The position numbers and the translations under genes were made by a program. Positions 41,709-50,651 of a stretch of DNA of 64,000 nucleotides are shown here, in pieces (position 1 is the stretch's first letter; each line of letters opens with the position of its first letter). The notes beneath the pieces were generated by a model, which saw only the letters and a list, made by a program, of their open reading frames with translations, had not been told where the DNA came from and did no database searches. Source of the stretch: CAXXOK01 sp963675655 (GTDB lineage: Bacteria; Bacillota; Clostridia; Christensenellales; Aristaeellaceae); the NCBI GenBank assembly GCA_963675655.1, contig OY776489.1, positions 3,162,001-3,226,000 on the forward strand. Direction: 5' to 3'.

Positions 41709-42254
41709 CTAGAAAAACGTACGCATTTCATCCAAAGTACGCTGCTCGCTCAGCAGTGCTGCCAGTATATCCGCATTTTTACACAGCAACTCTCCCGCAG
41801 CTTTTACCGCTCTTATAAAAACCGGGTTCATCGCGCGTAATCCGCCTTCTTCCGGCAAGGGACAAACGGCCCAGGCACCGGGGTCGATCTCCGGCGTAAC
41901 ACCGGTCACCTGCCCGTTATCCCCCATGGCGATACGGTTTCGAAGTGGAAAGATACGGCACGCAAACGGCCTAAGCTCCCGTACGCACCGTCCTTCACAC
42001 ACCATGCGTTTACCGCCGATATAAAGCCGGTTATCATCCACCAGATGAAATGGAAAGTTTTCAATTGGAGTCTGATAAAGCTGCTGTTCAAAAGGGAGAA
42101 GCAGCATTCCATTTTCACCGCTTTCATCCGCCTGGCAGCAGGCAGCGCCGCACAGCTTGCCACAATTTCCTTTTAAAGGCGTTACGCCGTCCAGCATAGC
42201 GTGCGCCGTGCGTATCGTGTCTATGACGTTAGATTCATTATTTACGTTTATCAT
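41709..42254 (-). CDS. Cysteine-rich YkgJ-like metal-binding protein
   Basis: 181 residues. The cysteines sit in CGKLCGAACCQ, CEGRCVRELRPFACRIFPL and CPLPEE, resembling the zinc/iron-chelating YkgJ family. Function unknown. The start is uncertain: the ATG at 42254 has AGGAG 14 nt upstream; a frame starting at 42293 would add 13 residues. It stands alone, divergent from the MFS gene. Confidence 0.7.
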   Translation of the reverse strand: MINVNNESNVIDTIRTAHAMLDGVTPLKGNCGKLCGAACCQADESGENGMLLLPFEQQLYQTPIENFPFHLVDDNRLYIGGKRMVCEGRCVRELRPFACRIFPLRNRIAMGDNGQVTGVTPEIDPGAWAVCPLPEEGGLRAMNPVFIRAVKAAGELLCKNADILAALLSEQRTLDEMRTFF

Positions 42255-42447
42255 TCTTACTGTCAAGGCTCCTCTCGCGCATCGGATCAACATTCCATCA
42301 TCTCCGCTATCTTAACAAAGCAATGGATCGTTTTCAAGGCTGTTCATCATCATTTAACGCAGAATATATATACATTTTATGCTAATTGCTTGCTTTCATC
42401 ATTTTAGCACGCTATGCTTAAAAACATCTGTATAACGCAAGTGTGGA

Positions 42448-42476
42448 TTGACTTTGCACCGGCAGCGCGTTATGAT
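42448..42476 (+). promoter_or_regulatory. Promoter of the MFS transporter gene
   Basis: TTGACT (42448-42453), 17-nt spacer, TATGAT (42471-42476), 45 nt before the ATG at 42522. Confidence 0.8.
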
Positions 42477-42521
42477 GGATTCACAATGTTATTGTTCGTA
42501 ATCATAAGGAGGTCACCCTGC

Positions 42522-43859
42522 ATGAAACTGGATACCCGCCGTACCGTTCGCGTAGGACTTGCGTTTCTATCCATCTGTGCTTTCTGGCAATTGTATGATA
42601 GTATTGTCCCACTCATTCTGAAGTACACCTTCGGCGTACAGGATGGCCCATCCGGTATTATTATGTCATTGGATAATATTCTAGCGCTGTTTTTGCTGCC
42701 GTTGTTCGGCGCGTTTTCCGATAAAACCCGTACTCGTTTGGGACGCCGTACCCCTTATATTCTAGGCGGCACCGCCGCCGCGGTTTTGCTGATGAACCTG
42801 CTGCCGTTTGCTGATAACATTCACAGCTTCTGGCTGTTTATTATCTCGCTAGCAATGCTGCTGATCGCTATGGGTACCTACCGCTCCCCAGCTGTTGCCC
42901 TGATGCCTGACGTAACGCCCAAACCCCTTCGGTCCAAGGGAAATGCTATCATCAACCTGATGGGTACCCTCGGTGGTATTTACACCCTGATCGTTATGAA
43001 AACACTCGTTTTTAAGCGCGAAGACGGTACCGATAATTATATGTATTTATTTATATCCGTTGCCGCCCTTATGATCGTCGCGGTTGCTATCTTGCTGAGC
43101 ACCGTAAAAGAAAACAAACTGGCAGCTGAAACCACAGTCATTAACGATGCATACGACGCAAAAGAAGCCGCCCGGCAAACCCCCGAAGAGCGTCGCGCCG
43201 AAGCCGCGGCACAAAAACGAGCCGAGGCCGGTTTGCAATCGCTCTCTCCCGAAGTGCGCAAAAGCCTGCTGCTCATATTAGCTTCCGTATTCTTCTGGTT
43301 CATGGGGTATAATGCGGTTACCACTGTATTTACAAAATACGTTATTGAACAATGGGGCTACGATCTCAGTATAGCCTCCAATTTTCTTATGGTCGCTACC
43401 GGCGCGGCGCTTGTGTGCTACATCCCCGTCGGCATCCTTTCGGCTCGGTTTGGCCGCAAACGGATGATTCAGTTTGGCGTAGCTTTGCTGGCGCTTAACT
43501 TTGCTGCGCTTGGACTTTTCAGCGCCTTCTCCCCCTTGCTGTATGTGCTGTTTGTACTGGTGGGCGTTGCTTGGGCGACCATCAACGTAAACAGCTATCC
43601 AATGGTTGTAGAAATCAGTAAAAGCGGGGACGTAGGCCAATATACCGGATATTACTATACTTTCTCCATGGCGGCGCAAATTGTAACCCCCATTTTAAGC
43701 GGGTACTTAATGCAATTCCTGGGGTACCGCATTCTTGCGCCTTATGCCGCGTTTATGGTCGCCATATCCTTTATTACCATATCACTGACAAAGCATGGCG
43801 ATTCGCGCCCGGAACCTCCAAAGAGCAATCTGGAAGCATTTGATGTAGGAGATGACTGA
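42522..43859 (+). CDS. MFS transporter, GPH/SLC45-like sugar symporter
   Basis: 445 residues from the ATG at 42522, preceded by AAGGAGG; an open frame extends 36 codons further but across the promoter. Twelve transmembrane helices are likely. FSDKTRTRLGRRTPYILGG between helices 2 and 3 is typical of GPH-type and sucrose/SLC45-like transporters. A long charged central loop (about residues 205-245, RRAEAAAQKRAEAGLQS) separates the two halves. Substrate likely a sugar, by similarity only. The gene overlaps the reading of the next one. Confidence 0.88.
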   Translation: MKLDTRRTVRVGLAFLSICAFWQLYDSIVPLILKYTFGVQDGPSGIIMSLDNILALFLLPLFGAFSDKTRTRLGRRTPYILGGTAAAVLLMNLLPFADNIHSFWLFIISLAMLLIAMGTYRSPAVALMPDVTPKPLRSKGNAIINLMGTLGGIYTLIVMKTLVFKREDGTDNYMYLFISVAALMIVAVAILLSTVKENKLAAETTVINDAYDAKEAARQTPEERRAEAAAQKRAEAGLQSLSPEVRKSLLLILASVFFWFMGYNAVTTVFTKYVIEQWGYDLSIASNFLMVATGAALVCYIPVGILSARFGRKRMIQFGVALLALNFAALGLFSAFSPLLYVLFVLVGVAWATINVNSYPMVVEISKSGDVGQYTGYYYTFSMAAQIVTPILSGYLMQFLGYRILAPYAAFMVAISFITISLTKHGDSRPEPPKSNLEAFDVGDD

Positions 43860-43860
43860 C

Positions 43861-44682
43861 TTGAGCGGTTTAATGTGGGCTGTTCTGGTTTTACTGGCTC
43901 TGGTAATTTTATATTTATGGTTGATCGCCCCCCGGCGTGCACATCCCGATGCATCCCAGCTAACAGGGCGTTTATACGCCCACCGCGGTTTGCATGATGG
44001 TAACCGCACTGTTCCAGAAAACAGCCTGGCCGCCTTTCAAAAGGCGATTGACGCAGGTTACGGTTTTGAACTGGATGTACAATTAACCGCGGATAACATA
44101 CTAGTTGTTCACCACGATGGCAATACCCGGCGGGTGTGCGGCGTTGATACAGAGATTAAGCATACCAACTATGCCGATTTGCCGCAATTGCCGGATGGCA
44201 CCCCCATACCGACTTTCCAACAATTATTAACGTTGGTGGACGGCAAAGCACCGATGATTGTAGAAGTGAAACCGTATGGCAAACCCCGGGAAAATGCCGC
44301 AGCGACCCACATGGCACTTCAATCCTATTCAGGGCCGTACTGTGTGGAATCCTTTCATCCTTTGTCGGTACGCTATTTCCGCAAGCATGCGCCGCAAATC
44401 ATTCGTGGCCAGTTAGCGATGGGCGGGCATTTTAAGCCCGGCGAGGCGGACTTGATAACACATTTTATGCTTAAGAACCTGCTGGTAAATGTGTTCAGCC
44501 GTCCGCATTTTGTCGCATACGATTGCGCCAACGACCATAACCTGTCAATGTGGCTAATGAAGCATCTTTTCCATTCGCTGCTCGCTGCTTGGACGGTACG
44601 GGATCAGCGCCTGCTGGATTATACACGCCCCGCATATGCAATGCCAATTTTCGAGTTGTTCACGCCGGATCAAGATAGGTAA
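43861..44682 (+). CDS. Glycerophosphodiester phosphodiesterase, membrane-anchored
   Basis: 273 residues if it starts at the TTG at 43861, one base after the MFS stop, with AGGAG 9 nt upstream. The ATG at 43852 directly abuts the RBS and is less likely. A transmembrane helix (MWAVLVLLALVILYLWLI) precedes the GDPD domain with YAHRGLHDGNRTVPENS, FELDVQLTADN and VVHHDGNTRR, the catalytic and metal-binding motifs. It hydrolyses glycerophosphodiesters to glycerol-3-phosphate and an alcohol at the membrane. Translation is probably coupled to the transporter gene. Confidence 0.9.
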   Translation: MSGLMWAVLVLLALVILYLWLIAPRRAHPDASQLTGRLYAHRGLHDGNRTVPENSLAAFQKAIDAGYGFELDVQLTADNILVVHHDGNTRRVCGVDTEIKHTNYADLPQLPDGTPIPTFQQLLTLVDGKAPMIVEVKPYGKPRENAAATHMALQSYSGPYCVESFHPLSVRYFRKHAPQIIRGQLAMGGHFKPGEADLITHFMLKNLLVNVFSRPHFVAYDCANDHNLSMWLMKHLFHSLLAAWTVRDQRLLDYTRPAYAMPIFELFTPDQDR

Positions 44683-44698
44683 AAAATTACGTTCTCGC

Positions 44699-44725
44699 AA
44701 AAAGCGCGGCTATACCGCGCTTTTT
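44699..44725 (+). terminator. Terminator after the glycerophosphodiesterase gene
   Basis: An 11-bp stem AAAAAGCGCGG/CCGCGCTTTTT with a 5-nt loop. Confidence 0.9.
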
Positions 44726-45100
44726 ATATAGAGCATTTCCTTTATAGCTAAGTTTCCAAAGCTTGAACGGGTGATCTGTTACGCTTGCATCCGATGAGCA
44801 AAGCAATAACAAGCATATATATTATTTAAATAGAGGATTGGTTTGGGGTATTGCTATTGAGGCAATAGGACAGGAATTGCTATAATAATTTACGCATTTG
44901 GGTAACAAGTAAAACTCAAATCATTGCAAGCATCCTTCCATCCAAGCCGAAGCCGTATTGATATAAGAATCTGATCTGTATAAGCATAATGAGACAGAAT
45001 GACAATACACCTGTATATACAAACCAGAATTTGCGCGTATACTTCATGTAAGCAGTATAGTTATCCCGCTGATCGCTGCGCGTTTCGCTCTATCCCTATA
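44726..45100 (+). other. Intergenic region with no clear gene
   Basis: About 375 bases. It contains an extended -10 (TGCTATAAT at 44878-44886) with a weak TTGAGG at 44857, and a short inverted repeat TATTGC/GCAATA around 44850-44866. No credible coding frame, tRNA or known riboswitch was seen. A small transcript is possible. Confidence 0.4.
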
Positions 45101-45129
45101 TTGCGATACGCTGCTATTCGTGGTAGAAT
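45101..45129 (+). promoter_or_regulatory. Promoter of the MBL hydrolase-rlmH operon
   Basis: TTGCGA (45101-45106), 17-nt spacer, TAGAAT (45124-45129), 66 nt before the TTG start codon. Confidence 0.65.
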
Positions 45130-45195
45130 ACGAAAGGTTTCATCACTACATTTTGCGGTATTATCCCGGTTGGCGATATAGAAAGGCGGCGTCCT

Positions 45196-45990
45196 TTGCA
45201 ATTTTGTACACTTTTCAGCGGCTCCAGCGGTAACGCAGCGTATCTGGGTACGGAACGGGGCGCTATTTTAATTGATTGCGGCATGAGCGGCAAGCAAACG
45301 TTAGAAGCGTTGACGCTTGCAAAGCTCGACCCCGCTGCGATACACGCTATTTTGGTCACGCATGAGCATAGCGACCACATTAAGGGGATTGGCATTGTCA
45401 GCCGCAAGCTGGGCGTACCCATTTATGCGACGGAAGGCACTTGGGAGGGAATGCCCGCTTCGATCGGCGCTATTCCTGCCTGTAACCGGGTATCCATCAC
45501 ACCCGGAGAAAGCTTTTTCCTGGACGACTTTGAAATCGCGCCGTTTTCGATTCCGCATGACGCGAACGATCCGGTCGGTTACCGTTTTTTCGTTGGCAAT
45601 CACAGCGTAGCTATTGCAACCGATCTTGGCTACTTCTCTCAAACTGTTTGCGATGCCGTTTCGGGTTCGGAGATTGTTTTACTGGAGAGTAACCACGATC
45701 CTGATCTATTAAAAAGTAACACGCATTACCCAGCTCGCCTGAAAAGCCGTATTCTTGGCAGAAAAGGGCATTTAAGCAACGATGCAGGTGCCGATGCCGC
45801 CGTACGGTTAGCCCAATGTGGCACGCGCCACTTGTTGCTGGGGCATTTAAGCAGCGAGAATAACACGCCGGATATGGCCTATCGCACCGCGCACACTGCA
45901 CTCACCTCTGCCGGTGCCGATGTCGGGCAGGATGTAACCCTACACGTTGCTTCCCGTTACCAAGCAAGCTATCTATATCAGGTGAAGTAG
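45196..45990 (+). CDS. MBL-fold metallohydrolase, WalJ/YycJ-like
   Basis: 264 residues. The start is a TTG with AAAGGCGG upstream. SGSSGNAAYLG at the N-terminus is typical of YycJ/WalJ, and the metal site is THEHSDHIKG, with further ligands in IPHDANDP, ATDLGYF and LLLGHLSSENN. WalJ relatives are exonuclease-like hydrolases linked to the cell-wall WalRK region; here no walRK genes are adjacent, but rlmH, which commonly lies close to walJ, is two genes downstream. Cytoplasmic. Confidence 0.9.
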   Translation: MQFCTLFSGSSGNAAYLGTERGAILIDCGMSGKQTLEALTLAKLDPAAIHAILVTHEHSDHIKGIGIVSRKLGVPIYATEGTWEGMPASIGAIPACNRVSITPGESFFLDDFEIAPFSIPHDANDPVGYRFFVGNHSVAIATDLGYFSQTVCDAVSGSEIVLLESNHDPDLLKSNTHYPARLKSRILGRKGHLSNDAGADAAVRLAQCGTRHLLLGHLSSENNTPDMAYRTAHTALTSAGADVGQDVTLHVASRYQASYLYQVK

Positions 45991-46034
45991 TCAACCGTAT
46001 ATGTGCTCCCTTGCCCGATATACAGGAGGAGAAA

Positions 46035-46301
46035 ATGGAATTCCGTGTTTTGGACGAACCGGTAATCATGCCTGGTTATGGGCTTACCTTGCTGATAAGC
46101 GAAGGTGATGGTGACGCTTTCACCGATGGCTGTACCATACGCGATATACGCGGCCATGCGCATACGGTAGAGCAGGTTACACAGCAGGAAGGATTCACCT
46201 GCCTGTTTATCCGCAATGGAGATGAGTCGTATTTCGGCCGCCTTTTCCGTGATATTTTCGTAGACGCAACATTATTTATCCTTGAACAGGGAGAGCAATA
46301 A
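46035..46301 (+). CDS. Small conserved-looking protein of unknown function
   Basis: 88 residues from the ATG at 46035, with AGGAGGAG right upstream. No transmembrane segment or recognised domain. Predicted beta-rich (RVLDEPVIMPGYGLTLLIS, then EGFTCLFIRNGDESYFGRLF). It lies between the WalJ-like gene (44 nt) and rlmH (1 nt), so it is almost certainly translated from the same mRNA. Confidence 0.7.
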   Translation: MEFRVLDEPVIMPGYGLTLLISEGDGDAFTDGCTIRDIRGHAHTVEQVTQQEGFTCLFIRNGDESYFGRLFRDIFVDATLFILEQGEQ

Positions 46302-46302
46302 A

Positions 46303-46782
46303 ATGGCGCTCACTTTGTTATGTGTTGGTAAAATACGAGAACGTTTTTATGCTGACGCTGTATGTGAATATACCAAACGTTTATCCACATTATTACCCTG
46401 CAAGGTGGTAGAAGTTGCCGACGAACCCGAACCCAAGCAGCTATCACAGCCCGCTGTCGATCGCGTGCTTCGCACCGAAGGCGAACGGCTTTTGCAAAAA
46501 ATACCGGAGAGCGCCTATGTGGTTGCACTCTGCGTAGATGGGCCGCAGCATACCAGCGAAGAGCTTGCCGCTAAATTACAGACGCTTCTGGTATCCGGCT
46601 GCAGCGATATTGTGTTTGTCATCGGCGGTTCTTTGGGCTTACATGATACTGTATTGTCTCGAGCCAATGAACGAATGGGAATGAGCCGCATGACTTTTCC
46701 CCATCAGCTGGCGCGTGTAGTATTGGTTGAGCAGCTATATCGCGCTTCCAAGATCAATGCCGGTCAGCGGTACCATAAATAA
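46303..46782 (+). CDS. rlmH: 23S rRNA (pseudouridine1915-N3)-methyltransferase
   Basis: 159 residues, exactly the family length. The SPOUT knot appears as FVIGGSLGL and MTFPHQLARVVLVEQLYRA, with the C-terminal GQRYHK. It methylates the pseudouridine in helix 69 of 23S rRNA. It starts one base after the preceding stop, and a short terminator follows. Confidence 0.97.
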   Translation: MALTLLCVGKIRERFYADAVCEYTKRLSTLLPCKVVEVADEPEPKQLSQPAVDRVLRTEGERLLQKIPESAYVVALCVDGPQHTSEELAAKLQTLLVSGCSDIVFVIGGSLGLHDTVLSRANERMGMSRMTFPHQLARVVLVEQLYRASKINAGQRYHK

Positions 46783-46785
46783 ACG

Positions 46786-46805
46786 CCTGCAGAAGCAGGT
46801 TTTTT
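46786..46805 (+). terminator. Terminator after rlmH
   Basis: Short stem CCTGC/GCAGG with an AGAA loop followed by six T. Confidence 0.8.
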
Positions 46806-46861
46806 CTATTTCAGGAACGATTCGGATTCACATTCGTCTGATGAAACGGGAGGGATGAAAG

Positions 46862-47590
46862 ATGCTTAGAAGAGTCATATCACTATTGCTAACGCTGTCC
46901 CTGCTTTGCGGCACTACTGCATTCGCGCAGGATAGCGCTGCCGCAACACTGGAGGGACTGATTACTGAAATACACGATGGATATTTTTTGTTGGATGATA
47001 TTACGTACGGTAGCGTGCAGGTAAATCTGGACCCGTCTACCACCGTATATGAAGGAATTGCGACAGCCGATACGCTGGCTTCCGGGCAATATGTTTATGT
47101 AGCCTACAACGGCAGTATGACAAAAAGCCTCCCGCCGCAAGTACAGGCGGAAAAAGTATCCTGCTTCACCGTCACCGGTACTGTTAGCGCCATTTTAAGC
47201 GACGGCTTCACTGTTGAAGGGGATGCGCTGCTTGGCACAGTGATCGTGCATACCTCTGCCGTGTTAAGCCCTGTTTATCAAGGAGTTTCCATTACGCTGT
47301 ATTACAACGGTGTCATGGCGCTTAGCGATCCACCGCAGATAACAGCTGTGTATATATCAGTACCAACATTACTAGGCGTTGTATCCGGGTTGGAAAGTAA
47401 TGGTTTTACGCTTACGACAGACGATAGTGTTACCTACGAAGTTGAGCTGTCCTCCATGACGGACATTTTCGCCTTACCAGCCGAAGGTGAGCAATTACTA
47501 GTTTATTATAACGGAGATACGTCTGGAGAAACAGTAGAAGCACTGGCGATTACCCTACCGCATGATGCGGTCAACCCCAGCGAGATGTAG
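46862..47590 (+). CDS. Secreted protein with three beta-rich repeats
   Basis: 242 residues. A signal peptide (LRRVISLLLTLSLLCGTTAFA) is followed by three similar segments of about 65-70 residues, beginning at LEGLITEIHDGYFLLDD, VTGTVSAILSDGFTVEGD and LLGVVSGLESNGFTLTTD. The first two end with a YVYVAYNGSMTKSLPPQ or ITLYYNGVMALSDPPQ motif, the third with LLVYYNGDTSG. The pattern suggests small OB-like barrels, as in DUF5666/DUF3221-like extracellular domains, but I do not assign a family. GGGAGGG precedes the ATG. Monocistronic. Confidence 0.75.
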   Translation: MLRRVISLLLTLSLLCGTTAFAQDSAAATLEGLITEIHDGYFLLDDITYGSVQVNLDPSTTVYEGIATADTLASGQYVYVAYNGSMTKSLPPQVQAEKVSCFTVTGTVSAILSDGFTVEGDALLGTVIVHTSAVLSPVYQGVSITLYYNGVMALSDPPQITAVYISVPTLLGVVSGLESNGFTLTTDDSVTYEVELSSMTDIFALPAEGEQLLVYYNGDTSGETVEALAITLPHDAVNPSEM

Positions 47591-47822
47591 GCTTACAGTA
47601 AAGAAATCGCTCCTATGTTCGGAGAAGATTAATGCTGCTAGTAACGCTCATTATAGATTCTTGCATTGCAACTATTCGTTTAATAACGATCGCATATCAT
47701 TACACGATTGTACATCTGGTGTATTAAGCACATACTCATGATGTTTTACCGGTTCCTTATGCAAATTCATTATTAAACAAACAAGAAAATACTTCCCGCA
47801 CAGAAAAAGAGATACAGCAAGC
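47591..47822. other. Intergenic region, nothing recognised
   Basis: About 230 AT-rich bases between two convergent genes. No gene, clear promoter or structured RNA was seen apart from the hairpin that follows. Confidence 0.5.
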
Positions 47823-47857
47823 AAGCGGCGGCGTTTCTTCTAAGAACGCCGCCGCTT
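47823..47857. terminator. Strong hairpin between convergent genes
   Basis: A 13-bp stem AAGCGGCGGCGTT/AACGCCGCCGCTT with a 9-nt loop. No good T-run on either side, so termination is likely but not certain. It lies 33 nt after the cellobiose phosphorylase stop. Confidence 0.65.
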
Positions 47858-47889
47858 CTCTGCTATTTAATCCATTTTTCTTAAGATGA

Positions 47890-50331
47890 TCAACGGATGG
47901 TTACATCGACCTGATAGGTTTTCCCTGTTTCCGGTCCAGCAGGAATCGTCTGTCCTTCCAGCTTCTGTCCATCTACACGTATTTCCACGCGGCCTTTCTC
48001 ACTGCCGCTGATGTTGTGTATGGTAATTTCATAATTGCTTCCGCGGAAAGAACGATGCACCTGTACCTCTCGCAGCTGTGCAGGCAGGCAGGGATCTACC
48101 ATCAGGCCATCCAGCTGCGGCTTAATACCGAAGATCGATTGGGATACAGCATAAAAATTCCAAGCCGCTGTGCCGGTAAGCCAGCTGTTTTTTCCTTCAC
48201 CCGGTTTGTAGCTTTCTTTGCCATTTATCGTCTGGCAATACACATACGGCTCAGTGCGGTGCAATTGCTGGTCTTCCACGTAGGCGGGAGACGTGCGACG
48301 GTATACGTCGAAAGCACGGTCACCATGGCCTAGCACCGTTTCGGCAATTACAATCCACGGGTTGTTGTGGCAGAAAACCGATCCGTTTTCCTTGTATCCC
48401 GGTGGATAGGTGCTAATTTCGCCCAAATTGAGATAGTACTGCTTGTAGGCGGGCCAGTTAAGCACAACGCCATATTCAAACATCAGCTTTTCGCGGGTCG
48501 CATCCATTGCTTTTTGCGCCATGCCGTTTTCTTTGCCGATACCCGCCATAACGCACATTCCTTGCGGTTCGATAAAGATTTTACCCTCTTCGCACTCGTC
48601 GGAGCCAACTTTATCGCCGTTAGCATCATAAGCGCGTAAGAACCATTCCCCATCCCAGCCGAACTTTTCGACAGCCGCAATCATGGCCGCTTTCTGTTCC
48701 CGGGCGAAGGCCGCTTCAGCCTCATCACCGGTTATATCGCACAGCTGAATATAATCGTCCGCCACACCTACGAACATACCGGCGATAAACACGCTTTCCG
48801 CAATGCCCGTATCGTTATTGGTAATGGTTTGGAAGCTCTCGCCCGGCTCGGCGGAGAAGCAATTCAGGTTCAGGCAATCGTTCCAGTCCGCCCGGCCGAT
48901 CAACGGCAGTCCATGCGGGCCGCAATGCGCAGCCGTGTAATGGAAAGCTCTGCGCAAATGTTCCCTCATGGGCGCAGCCAGCGAAGCGTCGTTATCAAAG
49001 TCTACCACTTCATCCAGCAAACTCATGTCTCCGGTTTCCTTTAAATAGGCGCTAACCGCATAGAGCAGCCACAGCGGATCGTCATTAAAACCGCTGCCCA
49101 CATCCAGATTACCCCGCTTTGTCAGCGGTTGATATTGATGGTAGGCGCTTCCGTCCGGGAATTGCGTAGCCGCAATATCCAGTATGCGATCCCGCGCGCG
49201 CTGCGGTATTAAATGTACAAATCCAAGTAGATCCTGGCTGCAATCCCTAAAGCCCATACCCCGACCGATTCCGCTTTCAAAATAGCTGGCGGAGCGGCTC
49301 ATGTTAAACGTAACCATACATTGGTATTGATTCCAAACATTCACCTGCCGGTTTAACCGTTCATCGGCGGTTTGTACGGTAAATCGGCTAAGCAGCTCGC
49401 TCCAGTACGTTTTCAACTCTGCCAGATGAGCGGCAAACTGCTCATCGGTACGGAACTGTGCAAGCAACTCGTGTGCATCCTGTTTATTGATCACACCCGG
49501 TGCGATGAACTTTTGATCCTTGGGGCTTTCACAATAGCCCAGCACAAAAATGAAGCTTGCCCCTTCGCCTGGCTTGAGCGTACGACGAATGCAATGGCTT
49601 GCAATCGGCGACCAGCCGTGCGCAACACTGTTAGTCGGCTGGTCGTTCATTACTACTTTGGGGGCGTTAAAGCCATTGTATAACCCAATGAAGCTTTCGC
49701 GGTCGGTATCATACCCGTCAACAGCGGTATTTACCGCGTAAACCGCATAATGATTGCGGCGTTCCCGGTATTCCGATTTATGGTAAATGGCCGCGCCGTC
49801 CTGCTCAATCTCCATTTCCGCCAAAGCATAATTGCGCTGGAAGTTCGTAGCGTCGTCATTGGCGTTCCACAGGCAAAACTCCACCAAGCTATACAGGCTG
49901 ATGGATTTCTCCTGCATGCTTTCATTGCGCAGGGTTAAGCGCGTCACTTCGGCACGATAGCCGCGCGGCACCATAACGCATTGCTCCGCCTTGAGGCCAT
50001 TTTTCTTGGAGGTAATAATCGTATATCCCATACCATGCCGGCACTCATATTGATCCAGCTTGGTCTGGGTCGGCTGCCAGCCGGGATTCCACACCGTGTT
50101 CCCATCCCGCAGATAGTAATACTTTCCGCCAACATCTGTCGGCACATTGTTATAACGGTATCTTGTTAAGCGAAGCAGGCGTGCGTCCTTATAAAAAGAA
50201 TAACCGCCGGATGTATTGCTGATGAGCGAAAAAAAGTCTTCACTGCCCAGATAGTTTATCCAGGGATAGGGGGTATCCGGCTGCGTTATTATAAACTCCC
50301 GTTGCGCATCATCATATGTGCCGAAATTCAT
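47890..50331 (-). CDS. cbp: Cellobiose phosphorylase (GH94)
   Basis: 813 residues, matching clostridial CepA in length and in long stretches such as TPYPWINYLGSEDFFSLISN and NQYQCMVTFNMSRSASYFES. The catalytic acid aspartate is in LIGRADWNDCLNLNCFS. It converts cellobiose and phosphate into glucose-1-phosphate and glucose in the cytoplasm, saving one ATP. No signal peptide. A LacI-type regulator gene lies upstream on the same strand, with an operator-like site between them. Glucose-1-phosphate would enter glycolysis, of which pyruvate kinase is encoded in this window. Confidence 0.95.
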   Translation of the reverse strand: MNFGTYDDAQREFIITQPDTPYPWINYLGSEDFFSLISNTSGGYSFYKDARLLRLTRYRYNNVPTDVGGKYYYLRDGNTVWNPGWQPTQTKLDQYECRHGMGYTIITSKKNGLKAEQCVMVPRGYRAEVTRLTLRNESMQEKSISLYSLVEFCLWNANDDATNFQRNYALAEMEIEQDGAAIYHKSEYRERRNHYAVYAVNTAVDGYDTDRESFIGLYNGFNAPKVVMNDQPTNSVAHGWSPIASHCIRRTLKPGEGASFIFVLGYCESPKDQKFIAPGVINKQDAHELLAQFRTDEQFAAHLAELKTYWSELLSRFTVQTADERLNRQVNVWNQYQCMVTFNMSRSASYFESGIGRGMGFRDCSQDLLGFVHLIPQRARDRILDIAATQFPDGSAYHQYQPLTKRGNLDVGSGFNDDPLWLLYAVSAYLKETGDMSLLDEVVDFDNDASLAAPMREHLRRAFHYTAAHCGPHGLPLIGRADWNDCLNLNCFSAEPGESFQTITNNDTGIAESVFIAGMFVGVADDYIQLCDITGDEAEAAFAREQKAAMIAAVEKFGWDGEWFLRAYDANGDKVGSDECEEGKIFIEPQGMCVMAGIGKENGMAQKAMDATREKLMFEYGVVLNWPAYKQYYLNLGEISTYPPGYKENGSVFCHNNPWIVIAETVLGHGDRAFDVYRRTSPAYVEDQQLHRTEPYVYCQTINGKESYKPGEGKNSWLTGTAAWNFYAVSQSIFGIKPQLDGLMVDPCLPAQLREVQVHRSFRGSNYEITIHNISGSEKGRVEIRVDGQKLEGQTIPAGPETGKTYQVDVTIR

Positions 50332-50481
50332 AGCTCGTACTCCTTTATCTTCGCAAAATGCGTAATCACCGTGGATGTGCTTTCTACTTTTATTGTGGCC
50401 TATTACATGTATAAGATCGCTAAGATTGCATTAGGATTCGCATGGTTTTTAAAGGTAAAATGATTGTAAAATAAAAAACTG

Positions 50482-50492
50482 AAACGTTTTCG
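50482..50492 (-). promoter_or_regulatory. LacI/cre-like operator upstream of cellobiose phosphorylase
   Basis: AAACGTTTTCG, part of GAAACGTTTTC. It lies about 150 nt before the gene, in a 320-bp intergenic region after lacI. I did not find a convincing -35/-10 pair beside it. Confidence 0.55.
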
Positions 50493-50651
50493 TAACGATG
50501 GAAATGCGTATTTCCCTCTTTGTTCACCTCTTTTACCGAGGTGACAACCTGGCCTCACCTATCCTTTTTCGTATTGATTTATGAACTTGCACGAGGAACG
50601 GCTGCACTATTCCTGCCGTTTTTCACGGTAAAATTTGCAGCCGTTGCTGTG

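Noticed and set aside
44999..45181. 60-codon open frame in the intergenic region before the WalJ-like gene
   Set aside because: No RBS, unusual composition, and it overlaps the promoter of the next operon.
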